Below are positions 44,654-53,571 of a DNA stretch of 64,000 bases, one piece after another. Position 1 is the stretch's first letter, and each line of letters begins with the position of its first letter. The notes under the pieces were generated by a model that saw only the letters and a list, made by a program, of their open reading frames with translations, searched no databases and was not told the DNA's origin. Made by a program: the position numbers and the translations under genes. Origin of the DNA: Bradyrhizobium sp. CB1650 (GTDB taxonomy: Bacteria > Pseudomonadota > Alphaproteobacteria > Rhizobiales > Xanthobacteraceae); the NCBI RefSeq assembly GCF_029761915.1, contig NZ_CP121695.1, positions 5,113,501-5,177,500 of the forward strand, given 5' to 3'.

Positions 44654-44884
44654 ATGCCCTATTATTATTTCGACCTCGTGGTTGGTGAAGAGTTCAAGAA
44701 CCAGGGCAGTATCATCCTCGAGGATCTCGAGGTGGCCTCTGATCGCGCCGATCAATTGGCGTGCGAGCTGTCGCAGGTGAAGCCCGAGCTCCAGCAGAAG
44801 GGCTGCGCAGTGCGCGTCACCGATCGTGATCACAACGAACTCTATCGCACGCCGCTCGACCCGGTGCCGGCCTGGCAACGCTAG
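44654..44884 (+). CDS. DUF6894-type small protein
   Basis: 76 residues beginning MPYYYFDLVVGEEFKNQGSI, the usual 'MPRYFFD..G' opening of this small alphaproteobacterial family, followed by LEDLEVASDRADQLACELSQ. Its function is unknown. It converges with the SDR gene, one base apart at their ends. Confidence 0.8.
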   Translation: MPYYYFDLVVGEEFKNQGSIILEDLEVASDRADQLACELSQVKPELQQKGCAVRVTDRDHNELYRTPLDPVPAWQR

Positions 44885-44885
44885 G

Positions 44886-45671
44886 CTACGCGTCCAGGAC
44901 CGGCGGCTCGAACCAGTTCGTCAGCGACAGTCCGCCGTCGACCACGAAGGCAGCGCCGGTGACGTAAGCCGATACCTTGTTCGACAGCACCGCCAGCGCC
45001 ATCGGTGCAAGATCTTCGGCTTGACCGAGGCGGCCCAGCGGGATGTGTCGCGCAAGCGAGGCATCCGCCACGAAGCCGCCGGCCGCGATGGCGCCGGGCA
45101 CCAGCGCGTTGACGCGAATGTTGTAGCGGCCGAAGCTTTTGGCTAGCTCCCGGACCAGCATCGCCATTCCTGCCTTCGCCGTCGAATAGTGCGGCAGGTT
45201 CCGCGGCGTGTCCGCATGTAAGGATGTCAGGAACAGAAACGAACCCGCCCGCCTCGCAACGATGAGTCGTTTGGCGATCTCGCGCGCCAGATGAAATCCA
45301 GCATCGAGATTGACGGCGTGCATCTCGTGCCAGGTCTGGCGATCCACGGCGAACGCGTGATCGGCCTCGCGCCGCACCGGAGATGCGCTGTGGACGAGGT
45401 GCGTCACCTCGCCCAGCGCCGCGTATGCGGTGGCAAGGAGGGCATTGCAAGCTTGTAGTTCGGCGAGATCACCCACCCAGGGCACCGCCAGGTCCGGCCT
45501 GCTGGTCGCGCCGAGGGCGGCATTGACCCGCTCTGCACTCACGTCGGCAAACACGGTGCGCACGCCCTCGCCGACCAGAGCCAAGGCGATCGCGCGGCCA
45601 ATCCCGTTACCCGCGCCCGTGACGACCGCCGTGTCATGCGCGGGATCAAATGGCGTGCTCAACAGGCTCAT
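44886..45671 (-). CDS. Short-chain dehydrogenase/reductase
   Basis: 261 residues from ATG 45671, placed by GGAGGGCGAC. Classical SDR: TAVVTGAGNGIGRAIALAL (TGxxxGIG), catalytic YSTAK in PHYSTAKAGMAMLVRELAKS, and Ser in the preceding FLFLTSLHADTP. It uses NAD(P); the aspartate in FADVSAERV after strand 2 favours NAD. The substrate is not readable. Confidence 0.87.
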   Translation of the reverse strand: MSLLSTPFDPAHDTAVVTGAGNGIGRAIALALVGEGVRTVFADVSAERVNAALGATSRPDLAVPWVGDLAELQACNALLATAYAALGEVTHLVHSASPVRREADHAFAVDRQTWHEMHAVNLDAGFHLAREIAKRLIVARRAGSFLFLTSLHADTPRNLPHYSTAKAGMAMLVRELAKSFGRYNIRVNALVPGAIAAGGFVADASLARHIPLGRLGQAEDLAPMALAVLSNKVSAYVTGAAFVVDGGLSLTNWFEPPVLDA

Positions 45672-45800
45672 GTCGCCCTCCATGACCAGCATGATGTTCA
45701 CGATAGCGCAGCACCTGGACGGGCGACAATCGCGCCCCGGCACCATTGCGGATCGAAGCCGCGGACGCTAGCCTTCTCGAAAATCGGGGAGGTACCAAGG

Positions 45801-46181
45801 ATGCGCTATGGTTTTCTGATCGCGGGCCTGTTGCTGATCGCCGCGCCGGCCCATGCTGAGCCGCGGTCGGCCTACGTGACGAAGGTCTTGCAGGCCTTTG
45901 CCGCCAAGGTCGAATGTCCCGGCACGGACGTCGTCTATCAGGATCTGGTCCAGCAGGCGCAGCAGATGCAGCTACCCGATGGCACCACCGAGCAGGTGCG
46001 CAAGGCGATCGCCTACATGCACACCGGCGGCAAGATGGGCGAGAAGCAGGACGACGCCCTCATGGCGGAGGTCGCGGTGGCGACCCAGGCGACCGATCTC
46101 GATCAGCGCCGTCTCGGCATGCCGGGCTGGTGCGAAGCCCAGAAAGCCAATCTCGCCGGCTTCATCCACAGCAAGAACTAG
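45801..46181 (+). CDS. Small secreted protein
   Basis: 126 residues from ATG 45801 behind GGGAGG. A signal peptide covers ~1-19 (AAPAHAEP). The mature part is helical with two cysteines (AKVECPGTD and MPGWCEAQKANLAGFIHSK). No family recognised. Confidence 0.68.
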   Translation: MRYGFLIAGLLLIAAPAHAEPRSAYVTKVLQAFAAKVECPGTDVVYQDLVQQAQQMQLPDGTTEQVRKAIAYMHTGGKMGEKQDDALMAEVAVATQATDLDQRRLGMPGWCEAQKANLAGFIHSKN

Positions 46182-46314
46182 CAGTCCGGCGGCCCCCTCT
46201 GGGCAGTGAAGGGGGCGGGCCAGGGCGCAGCATCAGGAATGGAACCGAGGCCCTCGGCCAATAATCGTCACAATTCTCGCCAGCATGCGGACATCTTTCG
46301 AACAGGAGAACCTC

Positions 46315-46560
46315 ATGCGGATTGTTCATGCCGGTCTTGCCGGCGCGCTCGCCGCGGCCGTGCTGATGGCGCCGGCGCTGGCGAGGAATTCCGAAGCCCA
46401 GAAGGGCGAGGACAAACCGGCCTCGTCGTCCTGCAGTGCCTATCAGCAGGCGCCCGACGGATCGTGGGAACAGCTTCCGTGCAAGGAGTCGGGCGAGCGA
46501 GGTCAGGCACAAACGCAGCATCGCGCTCCGCCGCAGGGGACCGATCGCGAGGAGCGCTGA
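46315..46560 (+). CDS. Small secreted protein with two cysteines
   Basis: 81 residues from ATG 46315 with CAGGAG upstream. A signal peptide covers ~1-23 (MAPALARNS). The mature segment SSSCSAYQQAPDGSWEQLPC is a compact Cys-Cys module seen in short rhizobial periplasmic proteins, followed by a charged Gln-rich tail. Function unknown. Confidence 0.68.
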   Translation: MRIVHAGLAGALAAAVLMAPALARNSEAQKGEDKPASSSCSAYQQAPDGSWEQLPCKESGERGQAQTQHRAPPQGTDREER

Positions 46561-46581
46561 GCGCACGCCCCGCTCCGCGCA

Positions 46582-46767
46582 TCAGCTCTGATGCGGTCCG
46601 CGCATGATCTTCATGGCATCGACGATGTGACGCCATTCCTTGGCCTCCTCGGCCTCGCCGCGGCCCTCGCAGGCCTGCGCTTGTTCGGCCGCCTTCGCAA
46701 TCGCCGCGAAGCCGTGTTTTTCCAGCATCTGCCGCGCAACGGTGTGAACCTGGACCTCGGACATCAT
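46582..46767 (-). CDS. 61-residue hypothetical protein
   Basis: ATG 46767 (or the adjacent ATG 46764) with GGGAGAG upstream. Helical: VHTVARQMLEKHGFAAIAKA, EQAQACEGRGEAEEAKEWRH. Resembles small conserved rhizobial proteins around 60 residues. Function unknown; convergent with the gene at 46315. Confidence 0.62.
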   Translation of the reverse strand: MMSEVQVHTVARQMLEKHGFAAIAKAAEQAQACEGRGEAEEAKEWRHIVDAMKIMRGPHQS

Positions 46768-46895
46768 GGGCGCTCTCCCGTTTGACGAAGCCGCGGCGAC
46801 CGCTCGATTGTCCCGCGAGTTCCTCCCAACGATTAAGGCCCCGATGCCGTTCCGCCCACCGCCGATCACATCGGCAGGCCCAGGGACTTGAATAC

Positions 46896-46928
46896 AAAAA
46901 GGCAGCCCGCTGCTGCCAGCGGGCTGCC
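46896..46928 (-). terminator. Terminator of the minCDE operon
   Basis: Minus-strand perfect 10-base stem GGCAGCCCGC-TGGCAGCA-GCGGGCTGCC followed by TTTTTG, 42 bases past the minE stop. Confidence 0.92.
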
Positions 46929-46969
46929 TCGTCTTCCACCCCAAGTTAGACGACCGCGGCCGGATCCCC

Positions 46970-47251
46970 CTATCCGACCGCCACCCGCTTGCGTTCAATG
47001 TCGTTGGGGACCTCGATGTCGACCTCGAGCGTCGACACCTCGTCGCCGCGCTCGAGGCGCACGATCACCTTGGTCGGATCGAGTGTGACGTGTTTCGATA
47101 CGACGGCGAGAATTTCCTCACGCAGCACACCGAGCAGATCGGGCTGGCCGCGCAGTCCGCGTTCATGGGCAAGCAGGATCTGCAAGCGTTCGCGTGCAAC
47201 GGGAGCAGACGCCTTCTTGCCGCGGAGAAGCCGGAGGAGACCCATGCTCAT
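46970..47251 (-). CDS. minE: Cell division topological specificity factor MinE
   Basis: 93 residues, the usual MinE length. An N-terminal membrane-targeting/MinD-contact region ([31 protein letters not shown]) is followed by the topological domain ([20 protein letters not shown]). It drives MinD oscillation so the septum forms at mid-cell. Its ATG overlaps the minD stop by four bases (ATGA). Confidence 0.96.
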   Translation of the reverse strand: MSMGLLRLLRGKKASAPVARERLQILLAHERGLRGQPDLLGVLREEILAVVSKHVTLDPTKVIVRLERGDEVSTLEVDIEVPNDIERKRVAVG

Positions 47252-48063
47252 GCAGCCCTCCGTCGCAGCAGGCGATCCATCAGACCTCTGCGCTCGGCGG
47301 GAACGTACATCGCCACGTTCTCGCCGCAGAGGCGCTTGGCTGCATCGATATAGGCGCGCGCCGGCGCGCCGTCGGTATTCGCGAGCGTCACGGGCGTACC
47401 GACGTTGGACGCCTTCAGGACGTCCTGGCTCTCCGGGATGATGCCGAGCAGCGGCGTCGCCAGGATCTCGAGGATGTCGTCGATGCTGAGCATCTCGCCG
47501 CGCGAGGCGCGCGAGGAATCGTAGCGCGTGATCAGGATGTGCTTCGTGACGCGCTCGCCCTTCTCGGCCCGCACCGTCTTGGAATCGAGCATGCCGATGA
47601 TGCGGTCGGAGTCGCGCACCGAGGAGACCTCGGGATTGGTGACGATGACCGCCTCGTCGGCAAACCGCATCGCCATGGAGGCGCCGCGCTCGATGCCGGC
47701 CGGGCTGTCGCAGATCACCCAGTCGAAGCGGCTGCGCAAATCGGCGATGACGTTGCCCACGCCCTGCTCGGTCAGCGCGTCCTTGTCGCGGGTTTGCGAG
47801 GCCGGCAGCAGCCAGAGATTTTCCAGCCGTTTGTCGCGGATCAGCGCTTGCGGCAGTTTGGCGACGCCCTGCACGACGTTGATGAGATCGAACACGACGC
47901 GGCGTTCGGCGCCCATCACGAGATCGAGGTTGCGCAAGCCGACGTCGAAGTCGACGACAACGACCTTGTCGCCGCGTTGCGCCAATGCGGCGCCCAGCGC
48001 GGCGGTCGTGGTGGTCTTGCCGACCCCGCCCTTGCCTGATGTCACGACCAGTACCTTACTCAT
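47248..48063 (-). CDS. minD: Septum site-determining ATPase MinD
   Basis: 271 residues. Deviant Walker [21 protein letters not shown] near residues 11-30, switch region [14 protein letters not shown], and the C-terminal amphipathic membrane helix ([17 protein letters not shown]). It binds the membrane as an ATP dimer and recruits MinC and MinE. Second gene of minCDE, 21 bases after minC. Confidence 0.97.
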   Translation of the reverse strand: MSKVLVVTSGKGGVGKTTTTAALGAALAQRGDKVVVVDFDVGLRNLDLVMGAERRVVFDLINVVQGVAKLPQALIRDKRLENLWLLPASQTRDKDALTEQGVGNVIADLRSRFDWVICDSPAGIERGASMAMRFADEAVIVTNPEVSSVRDSDRIIGMLDSKTVRAEKGERVTKHILITRYDSSRASRGEMLSIDDILEILATPLLGIIPESQDVLKASNVGTPVTLANTDGAPARAYIDAAKRLCGENVAMYVPAERRGLMDRLLRRRAA

Positions 48064-48084
48064 CTGAAATGTCTCCTTTGCTGG

Positions 48085-48774
48085 TCAGTTCAGTGCTGTA
48101 ATTCGCATGGTATTCCCCTGCAGCCAGGCCTGCGCCGGCTTGCCGCGCAAGGCGGCGTCGATGTCGTCCGCAGTCTGGTAAAACCCATCAATTGCAAGCA
48201 GTTCAGCCTCGATCTTCTGACAATAGATGCGTGCGCTCGTGTGCCCGTTGACGCCGGCCATGGCGCGGCCGCGCAGCGCGCCGTAGACGTGGATGGACCC
48301 TCCGGCGACCACCTCGGCGCCCGAGCCGACCGAGCCGAGAATCGTGATGTCGCCATCGGGGAAGATCACCGTCTGGCCCGAGCGCACGGGGGTATCGAGC
48401 AGCAGCGAGGTCGGCTGCTTGGTCTCCGGCTTCTTGGGCGCGCTCGGTTCAACCACGCAATGGCGCCCGCCCGTGAGCAGCGGCGGCATGGCCGGGGTCA
48501 ACCGCGCCTCCTCCACACCCTCGATGCCGAGCACGCGGATGTTGCGGTCCTGAAGGCCCGCGAGCAGATGGCTGATGCCGGACTGGCTGAGATCGACCGA
48601 GGACAGGTCGACCACCACGGGCCGGCCGGCAAAGAAGCCCGGCGAACGCGCAATGGTGGCGTCGATCTCCAGGAGCCAGTCCTGGATCGGAACCGTCGGC
48701 ACGAACACGAAGGCCACGTAGGATCGCCCGCGCAGGCGCACCATCTGGCGTTGAGGTTTTGCTGCTGCCGTCAT
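48085..48774 (-). CDS. minC: Septum site-determining protein MinC
   Basis: 229 residues. The N-terminal FtsZ-inhibiting domain is followed by the right-handed beta-helix C-terminal domain (GQTVIFPDGDITILGSVGSG, then AEVVAGGSIHVYGALRGRAM). It blocks FtsZ assembly near the poles together with MinD. First gene of the operon; the promoter should lie within 48775-48935, but no clear element was identified. Confidence 0.95.
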   Translation of the reverse strand: MTAAAKPQRQMVRLRGRSYVAFVFVPTVPIQDWLLEIDATIARSPGFFAGRPVVVDLSSVDLSQSGISHLLAGLQDRNIRVLGIEGVEEARLTPAMPPLLTGGRHCVVEPSAPKKPETKQPTSLLLDTPVRSGQTVIFPDGDITILGSVGSGAEVVAGGSIHVYGALRGRAMAGVNGHTSARIYCQKIEAELLAIDGFYQTADDIDAALRGKPAQAWLQGNTMRITALN

Positions 48775-48935
48775 GGCGGCCGACTCGTTCCCCGTTATTG
48801 AATGGTTAACGATGCGGCGGATTTGGTTAACGGCCGGTTAATTATGTCCCAGGAGTTACGTGGGCCGGTGGCTAGGCCGTAGACTCCGTAAGCGCGGAGC
48901 CAATCAGGCGCTTGGCCGCTCCGATGAAGCAAGCA

Positions 48936-49577
48936 CTACAATCCCGTTGATCTCGCCGCCCAAGCCTTGGTGGCCTGGCAGCTTTCCATCGCTCGGGCGT
49001 AGGCAGGGCGTGCCGTCGTGCGGGCGAGATAGTCCCGCTCGGTCGAACCGGGGACATAGTTGCCAGTTCGCAGGCCGAGCAGGAGGGCGTAGCTCACCGA
49101 GATATCGGCAGCAGTGAATCTGTCGCCGGCGAGATAGGGGCAATCCGCGAGGCGGCGGATAACCAACCCCAGCCGGCTCTCGAAGGTCTCGAGTGCCCAG
49201 CACGTAACCCGGGCATCTCGCTCGGCTTCGGGCGCCAGTTCGCGACCGACAAGGACGGCGTTCATCGGCCCGGCGAGCCCGGCCTCGCCTAAGTGGAGAA
49301 ATTGCAGATAGGACGCGAAGGCGGGATCGTCCGGGGCAACGGTAAGCGAACCTGAGCCGTGGCGGGCGAGCAGGTACTCAAGAATCGCGATCGATTCGAC
49401 CATGATCGTCTCGCCGTCCTGTAGTGCGGGAATGAAGCCGGCGGGGTTGATCGCGAGGAAATCGCGATCATTCTCGACTGCGAACAGATCGACCGGGCGC
49501 AGCCTATAAGCCAATCCCAATTCCTCGAGCAGCCAAACAACACGGAAGCCACGACCTTCGCCATAGACGGTGAGCAT
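48936..49577 (-). CDS. Glutathione S-transferase family protein
   Basis: 213 residues. A thioredoxin-like N-terminal domain (GRGFRVVWLLEELGLAYRLR, INPAGFIPALQDGETIMVES with the cis-Pro and the ES glutathione-binding pair) is followed by an all-helical C-terminal domain with DRFTAADISVSYALLLG (N-capping box). Probably a cytosolic detoxification enzyme; the substrate is unknown. Confidence 0.9.
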   Translation of the reverse strand: MLTVYGEGRGFRVVWLLEELGLAYRLRPVDLFAVENDRDFLAINPAGFIPALQDGETIMVESIAILEYLLARHGSGSLTVAPDDPAFASYLQFLHLGEAGLAGPMNAVLVGRELAPEAERDARVTCWALETFESRLGLVIRRLADCPYLAGDRFTAADISVSYALLLGLRTGNYVPGSTERDYLARTTARPAYARAMESCQATKAWAARSTGL

Positions 49578-49700
49578 AGTTAAGCGCTCCTGGATTGGGC
49601 TAAATATAATAATTCGCAGAGGTAAGCCGGTCGCGCAATGGACTATCGATGGCGCATAGTGCGCTCATTAGGGGTGCATTGCGTAGAACCACTTCCGCAT

Positions 49701-49818
49701 CGTCATTGCGAGCGCAGCGAAACAATCCAGACTGTCTCCACGGACGGATCTCTGGATTGCTTCGCGGAGCCTGTCATCGGGCCGCGCTTCGCGCGGACCC
49801 GTTTGCTCGCAATGACGG
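49701..49818. repeat. Palindromic repeat, family C, long copy
   Basis: Starts CGTCATTGCGAGCGCAGCGA and ends GCTCGCAATGACGG, with GGATTGCTTCGCGGAGCC inside; the ends are inverted repeats. This element type is common in Rhizobiales genomes. Confidence 0.85.
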
Positions 49819-49898
49819 AATGGAGGAGACAACGCCACACACCTCCATGTCCTTGAGGCGCGGCGGCGCCGCTGGCAGTGGACGAACGGCGACCTGCC

Positions 49899-50915
49899 CT
49901 ACTTCTTGACCTTGCTCGCATCCATCTTGATGGCGGGATCGAGCATCCTGGTCGTGAAGGCCGTGGTGACGTCGAATGGCTTCTCCATGCCGAGATAGGT
50001 CTGCACCAGCTCGTAGTCCTTCTTCATCCGATCGCCGTCGATCCAGCCGAGCGACTTCGTCGTCGTGAACTCGTCTGTCATCAGATATTTGATGCGCTCC
50101 CACTGGCGCTCCTGGTTCTCCTTGTCGAGGCCGGAGACCTGGCCGAGCAGCGCCTTCAGGCACGGCGCGACGTCGGCAACGCAGGCTGCGAAGGCCTTTT
50201 GCGAGATGCGCACGAAGTCTTCGACGAGCTTCGGGTTCTTCTGGAGATAGGCGCCGTTGACGATCAGCGAGTTGCCGTAAGGATTGAGCCCGATGTCCTT
50301 CCAGTTGACGTAACCGAGGTCACCGCCGAACTCGATCACCTTGAGATCGTGCTCGTTGTAGAAGTCGCTGATGATGTCGACGGTGTGGCTCTTCAGCGCC
50401 GCGATCTTCGCCGTCGGCCCGATGTTGACGAAGCTGACGGAGTCGGGTGCGACGCCTGCGGCCTTGGCGAAAGCCGGCCACATCACGCGCGACGCATCCC
50501 CCGGCGGATTGCCGATCTTGTGGGTCGGGAAATCCTTCACGCCGTTCACGCCGTAGCTCTTCAGCCAGTAGAAGGTCTGGCCGGTATTGGCATAGATGCT
50601 CATCACGGCGACGTCGTCGGCGCCCTTGCCCTTCGCCACCAGCATGGTGGCGAGATCCGCGATGCCGAAGGGCGAGCCGCCTGAGCCGACCTTGGCGGCG
50701 GAGACGCCGGAGCCCTTTCCAGTCTCGATCGTGAGGTCGATTCCCGCCTTCTCGTACCAGCCTTGTGCCTTGGCGTAATAGAACGGCGAGTGGTCGGCCG
50801 TCGGCGTCCAGTTCAGGATCAGATTGACGGCCTCTCCGGCATTTGCCGGCAGCGCCGGCACACCGAGCATCAGGGCCAAGATCAGAGCCGAGCCCGCCGC
50901 CTGCAAACGCTTCAT
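49899..50915 (-). CDS. ABC transporter substrate-binding protein (NMT1/TauA-like)
   Basis: 338 residues with a signal peptide (cleavage near PANAGEA). The fold family is that of ThiY, TauA and SsuA: VNLILNWTPTADHSPFYYAK, QGWYEKAGIDLTIETGKG, and the phosphate/anion-type loop GSGGSPFGIADLATMLVAKG. It captures a small molecule in the periplasm. It is divergent from the tetR gene and the remaining importer genes; an operator at 50996 lies between. Confidence 0.88.
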   Translation of the reverse strand: MKRLQAAGSALILALMLGVPALPANAGEAVNLILNWTPTADHSPFYYAKAQGWYEKAGIDLTIETGKGSGVSAAKVGSGGSPFGIADLATMLVAKGKGADDVAVMSIYANTGQTFYWLKSYGVNGVKDFPTHKIGNPPGDASRVMWPAFAKAAGVAPDSVSFVNIGPTAKIAALKSHTVDIISDFYNEHDLKVIEFGGDLGYVNWKDIGLNPYGNSLIVNGAYLQKNPKLVEDFVRISQKAFAACVADVAPCLKALLGQVSGLDKENQERQWERIKYLMTDEFTTTKSLGWIDGDRMKKDYELVQTYLGMEKPFDVTTAFTTRMLDPAIKMDASKVKK

Positions 50916-50995
50916 CGCATCTCTCCTCGTTCAGCGACCGGCTTGTCGCTCTCCCCATGTGAGGCTACCAATGCAACAGGCCCCTCCTCGAATTG

Positions 50996-51011
50996 TCAAC
51001 TGTCTGGTTGG
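50996..51011. promoter_or_regulatory. Candidate TetR operator, site 1
   Basis: TCAACTGTCTGGTTGG matches site 2 (51662) at 12 of 16 positions and keeps the TCAAC...GGTTG arms. It is 2 bases upstream of the tetR ATG and faces the binding-protein gene in the other direction. Confidence 0.6.
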
Positions 51012-51013
51012 AA

Positions 51014-51661
51014 ATGCCCTCGAAACGATCTGGCGACTCTGTGCCGCAGCGACGCGATCCCGCCGCTACCCGCAAAAAGCTGCTGACCTCGGCGCGCCTG
51101 GAGTTCGCTCGTCATGGTTTCGCGGGCGCCCGCGTCGACGAGATCGCGGAGCGCGCGGGCGTCAACAAGCAGCTCGTCTATCACCATTTCGGCGACAAGG
51201 ACGCGCTCTATCTCGCTGTCCTCGAATGGGTTTACGCCGATATCCGCGAGCAGGAACGCCAGCTCAACCTGGAAGGCCTTCCGCCGGAAAGGGCGATACG
51301 GAAGCTGATCGAGGCCTCATTCGATTACCTCGCGACGAACCCCGATTTTATCGTGCTTTTGAACGACGAGAACCGCGGCGGCGCGCGTCACGTCCGCGGC
51401 TCGACGCGGCTGGAGGCCATGCATTCACCATTGATCCGAAGCGTCTCCCACATTCTCAATGAGGGGGTCCGCAGCGGCGTGTTCCGCAAGGGGATCGACC
51501 CTATTCAGCTCTATATCTCGATTGCGGGGCTCAGCTATTTCTATCTCTCCAACACGCCGACGCTGTCGGCGATCTTCGGCAAGGACCTGTCGAGCCGGGC
51601 GGCGCGGCGCGCCCGCCGCAGGCATGTCGTCGATCTGGTGCTGCAGTCGCTCCGGCCCTAA
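51014..51661 (+). CDS. TetR-family regulator of the ABC importer cluster
   Basis: 215 residues from ATG 51014. The HTH is LLTSARLEFARHGFAGARVD, EIAERAGVNKQLVYHHFGDK, close to the RutR/TetR_N group. The C-terminal part resembles the RutR-like ligand domain (YLATNPDFIVLLNDENRGGA). It sits between the binding protein (divergent) and the permease, and the same palindrome occurs at both promoters, so it likely controls the whole cluster. Confidence 0.9.
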   Translation: MPSKRSGDSVPQRRDPAATRKKLLTSARLEFARHGFAGARVDEIAERAGVNKQLVYHHFGDKDALYLAVLEWVYADIREQERQLNLEGLPPERAIRKLIEASFDYLATNPDFIVLLNDENRGGARHVRGSTRLEAMHSPLIRSVSHILNEGVRSGVFRKGIDPIQLYISIAGLSYFYLSNTPTLSAIFGKDLSSRAARRARRRHVVDLVLQSLRP

Positions 51662-51677
51662 TCAACCAACTGGTTGA
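51662..51677. promoter_or_regulatory. Candidate TetR operator, site 2
   Basis: TCAACCAACTGGTTGA has perfect 6-base arms (TCAACC / GGTTGA). It begins one base after the tetR stop codon and 67 bases before the permease start. Confidence 0.65.
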
Positions 51678-51744
51678 AAGTTGCGCGGGAGGAGGCTAGG
51701 CTTGCGTCGCGGCGCGGGTGGCCGCGCCAACACAGGAGCAGTCG

Positions 51745-52512
51745 GTGGCAGGTGACGGCGGACGCACTGCGCGCAGCTTTGCGATCATCCTGATCGTGCA
51801 TCTGACCGTGCTCGTGCTCTGGCAGGTGCTGGTCGACGCCTTCCACGTGCCGAAATTCATCCTGCCCTCCCCGCTCGCGACGGTGCAGACGCTGGGAACC
51901 GCAAGCTACGCCTGGGGCGCCAACACGCTGGTAACAGCCGTCGAAATTCTCGGCGGCTTCGCGCTCGGCGCCGTCGTCGGGGTCGCGCTGGCGGTGATCT
52001 TTAGCTGGGCGCCGCTGCTCAGCCTGCTCCTGCTGCCGCTGTTCGTGACGCTGAACATGATCCCGAAGGTGGCGCTCGGGCCGCTCTTCATCGTGTGGTT
52101 CTCCTACGGCATCGTGCCGAACATCCTGATCGCGTTCAGCATCTGCTTCTTTCCGATCCTGCTCACCACGGCGCGGGGCCTGCGCGAGGTCGAGCCCGAC
52201 TTGCTCGATCTCGTCAAATCGCTGCGCGGCTCGCGCTGGACGCTGTTCCGCAAGATCCAGCTCCCGGGATCGCTGCCTTACGTGTTCTCCGGCATGAAGG
52301 TCGGCGCCATCCTGGCCGTGGCCGGCGCCATCGTCGGCGAGTTCATCGCCTCAGAGCGCGGGCTCGGCTATCTCATGATCCAGGTGCAGTCGGCACTCGA
52401 TACCCCCGCGATGGTGATGGCCGTCGTGCTGCTGACGCTGCTCGGGGTCGCCCTTTACGGCCTGGTGCTGGCCTTCGAACGCATGTTCGTGGTCGGCGAC
52501 GCAAGGCTGTGA
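51745..52512 (+). CDS. ABC transporter permease (TauC/SsuC-like)
   Basis: 255 residues from GTG 51745, chosen because CAGGAG lies 6 bases upstream; a GTG at 51718 lacks a site. Six membrane helices and the cytoplasmic EAA loop EVEPDLLDLVKSLRGSRWTL, FRKIQLPGSLPYVFSGMKVG, which docks on the ATPase. Partner ATPase is at 55438 and binding protein at 49899. Confidence 0.9.
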   Translation: MAGDGGRTARSFAIILIVHLTVLVLWQVLVDAFHVPKFILPSPLATVQTLGTASYAWGANTLVTAVEILGGFALGAVVGVALAVIFSWAPLLSLLLLPLFVTLNMIPKVALGPLFIVWFSYGIVPNILIAFSICFFPILLTTARGLREVEPDLLDLVKSLRGSRWTLFRKIQLPGSLPYVFSGMKVGAILAVAGAIVGEFIASERGLGYLMIQVQSALDTPAMVMAVVLLTLLGVALYGLVLAFERMFVVGDARL

Positions 52513-52533
52513 CTTAACGACAAGGAACCACCC

Positions 52534-53571
52534 ATGCCGCTCACCCGCCAGACGCTGCCGAAGACGATCCCGGACGTCGCCGCGCTCGACGATCTCCTGT
52601 GCCGGCCGACCCAGGCGCTGATCGACGATCTCAAGACGATCGACGGCGACATCATGATCCTCGGCGTTGCCGGCAAGATGGGGCCGACACTGGCGGGCCT
52701 TGCCAAGGCGGCCGCGCCCGAGCGCCGCGTTATCGGCGTCGCCCGGTTCAGCGACCCGAGCGTCAAGGACTGGCTGCACGCACGCGGCATCGAGACGATC
52801 AACTGCGACCTGATGGACGAGAAAGCGATTCACGCGCTGCCGAAGGCGCCCAACATCGTCTTCATGGCCGGCCGCAAATTCGGCGCCGAGGGCGACCTGT
52901 CGCTGACCTGGGCGATGAATGCCCATGTCCCGGCGCTGGTCGCGCAGGCCTTCCCCGCCTCACGGATCGTGGCGTTCTCGACCGGCTGCATCTATCCCTT
53001 CGTCCCGGTCGACGGCAAAGGTTCGAGCGAGGACATGGCGCCGAACCCGCCCGGCGAATACGCCCAGTCCTGCGTCGGCCGCGAGCGCCTGTTCGAGTAT
53101 TTCTCGCGCAAATTCGGAACGCCGGGGCGGCTGTTCCGGCTCAACTACGCCATCGACATGCGCTATGGCGTATTGCACGACATCGCGACTAAGGTGCTCA
53201 CGGGCACGCCGATCGACGTCAGCCTCGGTCACGTCAATTTCATCTGGCAGGGCGATGCTTCGTCGCAGGCGCTGCGCTGCCTTGCGCATTGCACGACGCC
53301 GACCTCGCCGATCAATGTCAGCGGCCGCGAGATCCTTGCGGTCCGCGATCTCGCAGCGAGGTTCGGCACGCGGTTCGGCCGTGCGCCAGTGCTGGTCGGC
53401 AAGGAGGAGCCGACGGCGTGGCTGACCGACACGTCGAAGGCTGTCGAGCTGTTCGGCCTGCCGGTCGTCGATACCGAGCAATTGATTGCCTGGACTGCGG
53501 ACTGGGTCGCCCGCGCCATGCCGAGCCTCGGCAAGCCCACCAAGTATGAGGTGCGCGATGGCCGCTATTGA
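52534..53571 (+). CDS. NAD-dependent epimerase/dehydratase-fold protein with altered active site
   Basis: 345 residues. The Rossmann fold is clear (IMILGVAGKMGPTLAGLAKA) and Ser/Thr of the catalytic centre is in VAFSTGCIYPF (S149/T150). The YxxxK motif reads Y176-A-Q-S-C180, so the catalytic lysine is replaced by cysteine. The rest of the helix (VGRERLFEYFS) is normal. It follows the permease by 21 bases and precedes an acetyltransferase with overlap, so it belongs to the same operon. It may act by another mechanism or only bind a nucleotide-linked ligand. Confidence 0.85.
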   Translation: MPLTRQTLPKTIPDVAALDDLLCRPTQALIDDLKTIDGDIMILGVAGKMGPTLAGLAKAAAPERRVIGVARFSDPSVKDWLHARGIETINCDLMDEKAIHALPKAPNIVFMAGRKFGAEGDLSLTWAMNAHVPALVAQAFPASRIVAFSTGCIYPFVPVDGKGSSEDMAPNPPGEYAQSCVGRERLFEYFSRKFGTPGRLFRLNYAIDMRYGVLHDIATKVLTGTPIDVSLGHVNFIWQGDASSQALRCLAHCTTPTSPINVSGREILAVRDLAARFGTRFGRAPVLVGKEEPTAWLTDTSKAVELFGLPVVDTEQLIAWTADWVARAMPSLGKPTKYEVRDGRY

